64,000 nt of DNA, taken from positions 868,001 through 932,000 of the forward strand of contig NZ_JBLXJC010000001.1 of NCBI RefSeq assembly GCF_048269205.1, written 5' to 3'. The DNA is from Emcibacter sp048269205. GTDB taxonomy: Bacteria > Pseudomonadota > Alphaproteobacteria > Sphingomonadales > Emcibacteraceae. The notes under the pieces are model-generated. The model was not told the DNA's origin. It did not search any database and saw nothing but the letters and a program-made list of their open reading frames with translations. The translations under genes and the position numbers were made by a program. Each line of letters opens with the position of its first letter. Position 1 is the stretch's first letter. Below, one piece after another: positions 61,120 to 64,000 of the stretch.

Positions 61120-61383
61120 GTGCAGACTGACAATAAATTTTTTGATGATCTGGCAAGGCTTGGGCAGAGTGCCGCAGGAACCCTGCACGGCATGAAGCAG
61201 GAAGTAGAGAATCTGGTCAGGCAGCGGCTTGAAACCGTCCTGATGGATATGGAGCTTGTGACCCGGGAGGAATTTGAAGTGGTCAGGGAGCTTGCTGCGG
61301 AGGCCCGCCGCCAGAATGAAGAGCTTGCCGGGAAAGTCGGCGAACTCGAAGCGAAAATCGCCAAGCTTGAGAAAAAGAAATGA
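61120..61383 (+). CDS. ubiK: UbiK-family accessory factor (BMFP)
   Basis: An 87-residue helical protein that assists the Ubi complex in ubiquinone synthesis. The N-terminal amphipathic helix KFFDDLARLGQSAAGTLHGM precedes a coiled-coil (ELAAEARRQNEELAGKVGEL, then EAKIAKLEKKK). I choose GTG 61120 with AGGAA nine bases before it; this gives the family's usual length. A longer reading from 61018 adds 34 residues that overlap the region upstream of lgt. Its stop overlaps the next start (ATGA). Confidence 0.85.
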   Translation: MQTDNKFFDDLARLGQSAAGTLHGMKQEVENLVRQRLETVLMDMELVTREEFEVVRELAAEARRQNEELAGKVGELEAKIAKLEKKK

Positions 61384-61886
61384 CGACCCTTGTATTTGAC
61401 GAGCTCGGGGAGAGCGGTGGAAATCCACTTGATATCCTTGAGATGATCATCAGTCAGAATGAATGGCCCTACGAGCGTGCCGGTGACGAGGAAATCACCG
61501 TGGCCGTGACCGGGGAATGGTGTGATTTTCATATCCGCTTTTTCTGGCTGAAAGAGGAAAATATGCTGCAGTCTGCCGGCATGCTGGACATGCGTGTGCC
61601 GGACGGTAAACGCGCTGCCATGCTTGAGGTGATGAACCTGGTCAATGAGCGGCTGGTGCTTGGTCATTTCAGCATCTGGACCGAAGACAACACGGTGATG
61701 TTCCGCACCACGCAAATGCTGTCCGACAGCCTGCAGGATACAGTCCATATTTGCGAGCAGATCACCCAGGTGATCCTCGGAGAATGCAACCGATATTATC
61801 CGGTATTCCAGTTTGTACTCTGGGCGGGCAAAACGCCAAAAGAAGCGCTGGAAGCCGCCCTGCTTGATACCGTTGGCCAGGCCTGA
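61380..61886 (+). CDS. YbjN-domain protein
   Basis: A 168-residue cytoplasmic protein with the YbjN fold, related to the secretion-chaperone fold. Blocks visible are ILEMIISQNEWPYERAGDEE (about residues 19-38), TGEWCDFHIRFFWLKEENML (about 45-64) and MNLVNERLVLGHFSIW (about 86-101). YbjN of E. coli affects motility and stress responses, but the alphaproteobacterial form is not characterised. It lies between ubiK and proC, a conserved alphaproteobacterial order, and overlaps ubiK by four bases. Confidence 0.88.
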   Translation: MTTLVFDELGESGGNPLDILEMIISQNEWPYERAGDEEITVAVTGEWCDFHIRFFWLKEENMLQSAGMLDMRVPDGKRAAMLEVMNLVNERLVLGHFSIWTEDNTVMFRTTQMLSDSLQDTVHICEQITQVILGECNRYYPVFQFVLWAGKTPKEALEAALLDTVGQA

Positions 61887-61904
61887 CCCGCGACGGAGTT
61901 TCCA

Positions 61905-62747
61905 ATGACCGGTTTATCTCAAATTTCTTCTGACCAACCTCTTGTGCTTGTGGGGTGCGGTAAAATGGGCGGTGCCATGTTGCAGGGCTGGCTTGGGCAA
62001 GGGCTTGCCGGAGACGCCGTCTGGGTCATTGATCCCCATATCGAACCCGCCCGGAACATGGTGCCGGAGCTTGATTCCTGCGCATTTCTTGAAACTGTGG
62101 CAGACCTTCCAGAAGGGATTAGACCTTCTTTTGTTGTGCTGGCAGTAAAGCCCCAGATGATGGAAGACGCTGTGAGCCAGTTGTTGGACGTTGATCTTTC
62201 ATCGTCCTTAATTCTGTCTATCGCAGCGGGAAAAACCCTGTCCTGGTTCGAAACAAGGCTGGGCGCTGACAAGGCCTTCGTGCGGGCCATGCCCAACACA
62301 CCGGCGGCGATCGGTATGGGCATTACGGTGGGATGCGCCAATTCCCGTGTTGCCAGTGACCAGAAGGAGACCTGCCAGGCCCTCCTGTCAGCGGTAGGCG
62401 ATGTGGACTGGGTGGAAAAGGAAGGGCTGATCGACGCCGTGACGGCAGTATCCGGCAGTGGTCCGGCTTACGTGTTCCATCTGGTGGAAAGTATGGCTTC
62501 GGCCGGAGAGAAAGTGGGTCTTGATGCTGATCTGGCTATGAAACTTGCTCTGCGGACAGTGATCGGCGCCAGCGCATTGTTGGAGCGATCCGGCGAAAGT
62601 GCGAGCCAGCTTCGTATCAATGTCACAAGCCCTAATGGGACGACCCAGGCGGCCTTGGACGTGCTGATGACGGAGGACGGGCTTGGCAAGCTGATGACAA
62701 AGGCAATCCGGGCCGCCTATGAAAGATCCCGGGAGCTTGCGGACTAG
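61905..62747 (+). CDS. proC: Pyrroline-5-carboxylate reductase
   Basis: The last step of proline synthesis: reduces pyrroline-5-carboxylate with NAD(P)H; cytoplasmic. The 280 residues open with the Rossmann motif LVLVGCGKMGGAMLQGWLGQ (about residues 13-32). The substrate region AMPNTPAAIGMGITVGC (about residues 127-143) follows, then the C-terminal signature DAVTAVSGSGPAYVFHLVES (about residues 175-194). A final stretch NVTSPNGTTQAALDVL is also typical. It is 18 bases after the YbjN gene and overlaps the convergent ligase gene by four bases. Confidence 0.97.
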   Translation: MTGLSQISSDQPLVLVGCGKMGGAMLQGWLGQGLAGDAVWVIDPHIEPARNMVPELDSCAFLETVADLPEGIRPSFVVLAVKPQMMEDAVSQLLDVDLSSSLILSIAAGKTLSWFETRLGADKAFVRAMPNTPAAIGMGITVGCANSRVASDQKETCQALLSAVGDVDWVEKEGLIDAVTAVSGSGPAYVFHLVESMASAGEKVGLDADLAMKLALRTVIGASALLERSGESASQLRINVTSPNGTTQAALDVLMTEDGLGKLMTKAIRAAYERSRELAD

Positions 62748-64000
62748 GCTTGTCTGTGTGTCATAGCCAGTGACAATCCAACGACAAAGTAAAAAATCGT
62801 AAACGGGTGATAGAGTGTGCTGTCAACAAAGGCATGCACAAACAACATCAATGCGAGAGCGAATCCGGCCAGTGACACTGGCGGCATATCTTTGACTTTT
62901 CTCAAGCTGAGTGCTGAACTCAGCAGCGGTGTCACAATAAAGCCCAGAAAGACGATCCCACCAATAACCCCCCAGGCAAGAAGGGCTTGCAAAACGATAT
63001 TATGGGGGTGAATAACGAAACCATCGCCAAATTCCACCAGATATACTGTCTGATTGGGGCCGAAACCGGTCCATGGCGCCTCTATGATGTGCTCTGTTGT
63101 CTCTTTCCAGATTGTCAGACGGCTTGCGCTTAGCTGGTTTATGGACTGGCTGTCGATAGTATCGTCATATAACCGGAAAATGCCGTATGAATCGTTTGGG
63201 GCCGGAAGTAAAATCGACAAAAAGGCCCCTGTAAATATGGCGAACAGATTAAGCCTGATCCAGCTTTTTTTTGACCTCCAGGTAAATATGGCTGTGCAAA
63301 TTGCCAGAGTTGAAAAGGTAGCAAGAATGGATCCCCTGCCTCCGCTCCAGAACAGGATTGTCCAACATGCCGAGAGCAGGACAGGGAATATGTATAAATA
63401 CCTGCCGTCTTTGATCTCCATGCAGGGGCGAGCGAAAGCCAGCAGCATAATCACGATCGCCATTGTAAAACTGAGATGCCGCACATTGCTGAATGCAGGA
63501 AGGTCGGTGCTCCAGTTGAAAGCCTCGCTGTTTGCTGAAATAAGAAATGTCGCGACAAAGAAGAAGGGCAGAAACAGGAGTATTCCGATAATCGCCGTTG
63601 CCGATATATAACTTCGGTCCGTCGGGGATGTTTTCCTGAATATATCAATTAATGAAAGTGCAAAAAAGAAATGAATTAGAAATTCTGCATTTTTGATTAC
63701 GGCCTTTCCGACATTTATTGACTGCTCCAGTCCGACTGCTGCGGCCACCAGCCAGATGAAAAAAAAAGTCCACAAGACCCGAGATTGCCTGAATATTGTC
63801 GATTGTTGTTTGAAGCCTATGGCCATGGTCAGGATGATAATCACAAGTTCAATATATAGGGGATAGTTGTGATAAAACCTGGAGTCGGTGAGGAGGCCGG
63901 AATTGGGATGGATAATCAGCCTGAAGACGGGCATGAGCAACAGAGACAGCAACAGGAGTGTTACAGGAATGTTGTTTTCATCCCGAAATTCAGTCAATCG
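62744..64000 (-). CDS. O-antigen ligase/polymerase family membrane protein (possibly cut at 5' end)
   Basis: A membrane protein of at least 417 residues with about 10-12 helices and a large periplasmic loop in its second half. The Wzy_C signature region is LSASRLTIWKETTEHIIEAP, then WTGFGPNQTVY, and HPHNIVLQALLAWGVIGGIV. The group includes O-antigen ligase WaaL and polysaccharide polymerase Wzy, which join glycans at the periplasmic face. A TTG at 63997 could be the start, but the frame is open to the window edge, so more protein may lie outside. It probably belongs to the polysaccharide pathway of the 5.7-14.3 kb region. Confidence 0.85.
   Translation of the reverse strand, partial: RLTEFRDENNIPVTLLLLSLLLMPVFRLIIHPNSGLLTDSRFYHNYPLYIELVIIILTMAIGFKQQSTIFRQSRVLWTFFFIWLVAAAVGLEQSINVGKAVIKNAEFLIHFFFALSLIDIFRKTSPTDRSYISATAIIGILLFLPFFFVATFLISANSEAFNWSTDLPAFSNVRHLSFTMAIVIMLLAFARPCMEIKDGRYLYIFPVLLSACWTILFWSGGRGSILATFSTLAICTAIFTWRSKKSWIRLNLFAIFTGAFLSILLPAPNDSYGIFRLYDDTIDSQSINQLSASRLTIWKETTEHIIEAPWTGFGPNQTVYLVEFGDGFVIHPHNIVLQALLAWGVIGGIVFLGFIVTPLLSSALSLRKVKDMPPVSLAGFALALMLFVHAFVDSTLYHPFTIFYFVVGLSLAMTHRQA

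Overview
The window is a chromosomal stretch of a Gram-negative, aerobic alphaproteobacterium. The supporting evidence is gene order and family choice: prs-rplY-pth-ychF, petA-petB-petC followed by mtnP-apt, lgt with a MidA-type methyltransferase and pgeF, a CIRCE-controlled groES-groEL, DUF1285 with a CoA pyrophosphatase and a CCA-adding enzyme, and the small families DUF1491, DUF934 and UbiK. A placement near the Emcibacterales, Kordiimonadales or Sneathiellales is a guess. I see no prophage, insertion sequence, CRISPR array or rRNA. There is one tRNA, tRNA-Gln(TTG).

Layout. 1-5.7 kb: the start of an exported protein, a uracil-DNA glycosylase, ETF:ubiquinone oxidoreductase, a TPR protein and ispE. 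5.7-14.3 kb: an envelope polysaccharide region with a large SLBB export protein, a YjbH-type outer-membrane protein, a TviB-type UDP-sugar dehydrogenase, a YdcF protein and a UDP-glucuronate-epimerase-like protein. 14.5-16.7 kb: tRNA-Gln and a CPA2 antiporter. 16.7-24.0 kb: a TonB-dependent receptor facing away from an ExbB/TolQ-like protein, a DUF2149 protein and an exported, membrane-anchored CobN-like chelatase. 24-29.8 kb: an MBL-fold hydrolase, a LuxR regulator, small hypothetical proteins, and a TetR gene opposite an HPP/GST/PPOX operon. 30-32 kb: groESL. 32-38.7 kb: an orphan protein, an enoyl-CoA isomerase-like protein, a 17-kDa-antigen-like protein, a choice-of-anchor I protein and sulfite reductase with DUF934. 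38.9-46.2 kb: a porin, GNAT, DUF1285, Nudix, CCA enzyme, macro-domain protein, lipase-like hydrolase, hemF and trmL. 46.5-51.5 kb: cytochrome bc1, then methylthioadenosine/adenine salvage. 51.5-57 kb: MaoC, an MFS exporter, and the ychF-pth-rplY-prs group. 57-64 kb: a Spondin_N/PEP-CTERM protein, pgeF, midA, lgt, ubiK, ybjN, proC and an O-antigen-ligase-like protein.

The most interesting system is at 16.7-24.0 kb. It has the parts of the Bacteroidetes Hmu haem-acquisition locus: a TonB receptor with an NPDL box, a CobN-family protein with a signal peptide and C-terminal anchor, and an ExbB-like plus ExbD-like (DUF2149) pair. There are no AAA+ chelatase subunits and no haem ABC importer. I infer a periplasmic tetrapyrrole-handling machine, probably haem iron removal, driven by a dedicated proton-channel motor.

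The second notable signal is an almost identical 16-bp palindrome (TCAAACGATCGTTTGA and a one-base variant). It overlaps the -35 element of two promoters 31.7 kb apart, one for ETF-QO and one for the enoyl-CoA isomerase-like gene. This points to a shared fatty-acid-oxidation repressor, probably PsrA-like. A third is a set of three related operators between the TetR gene and the HPP/GST/PPOX operon.
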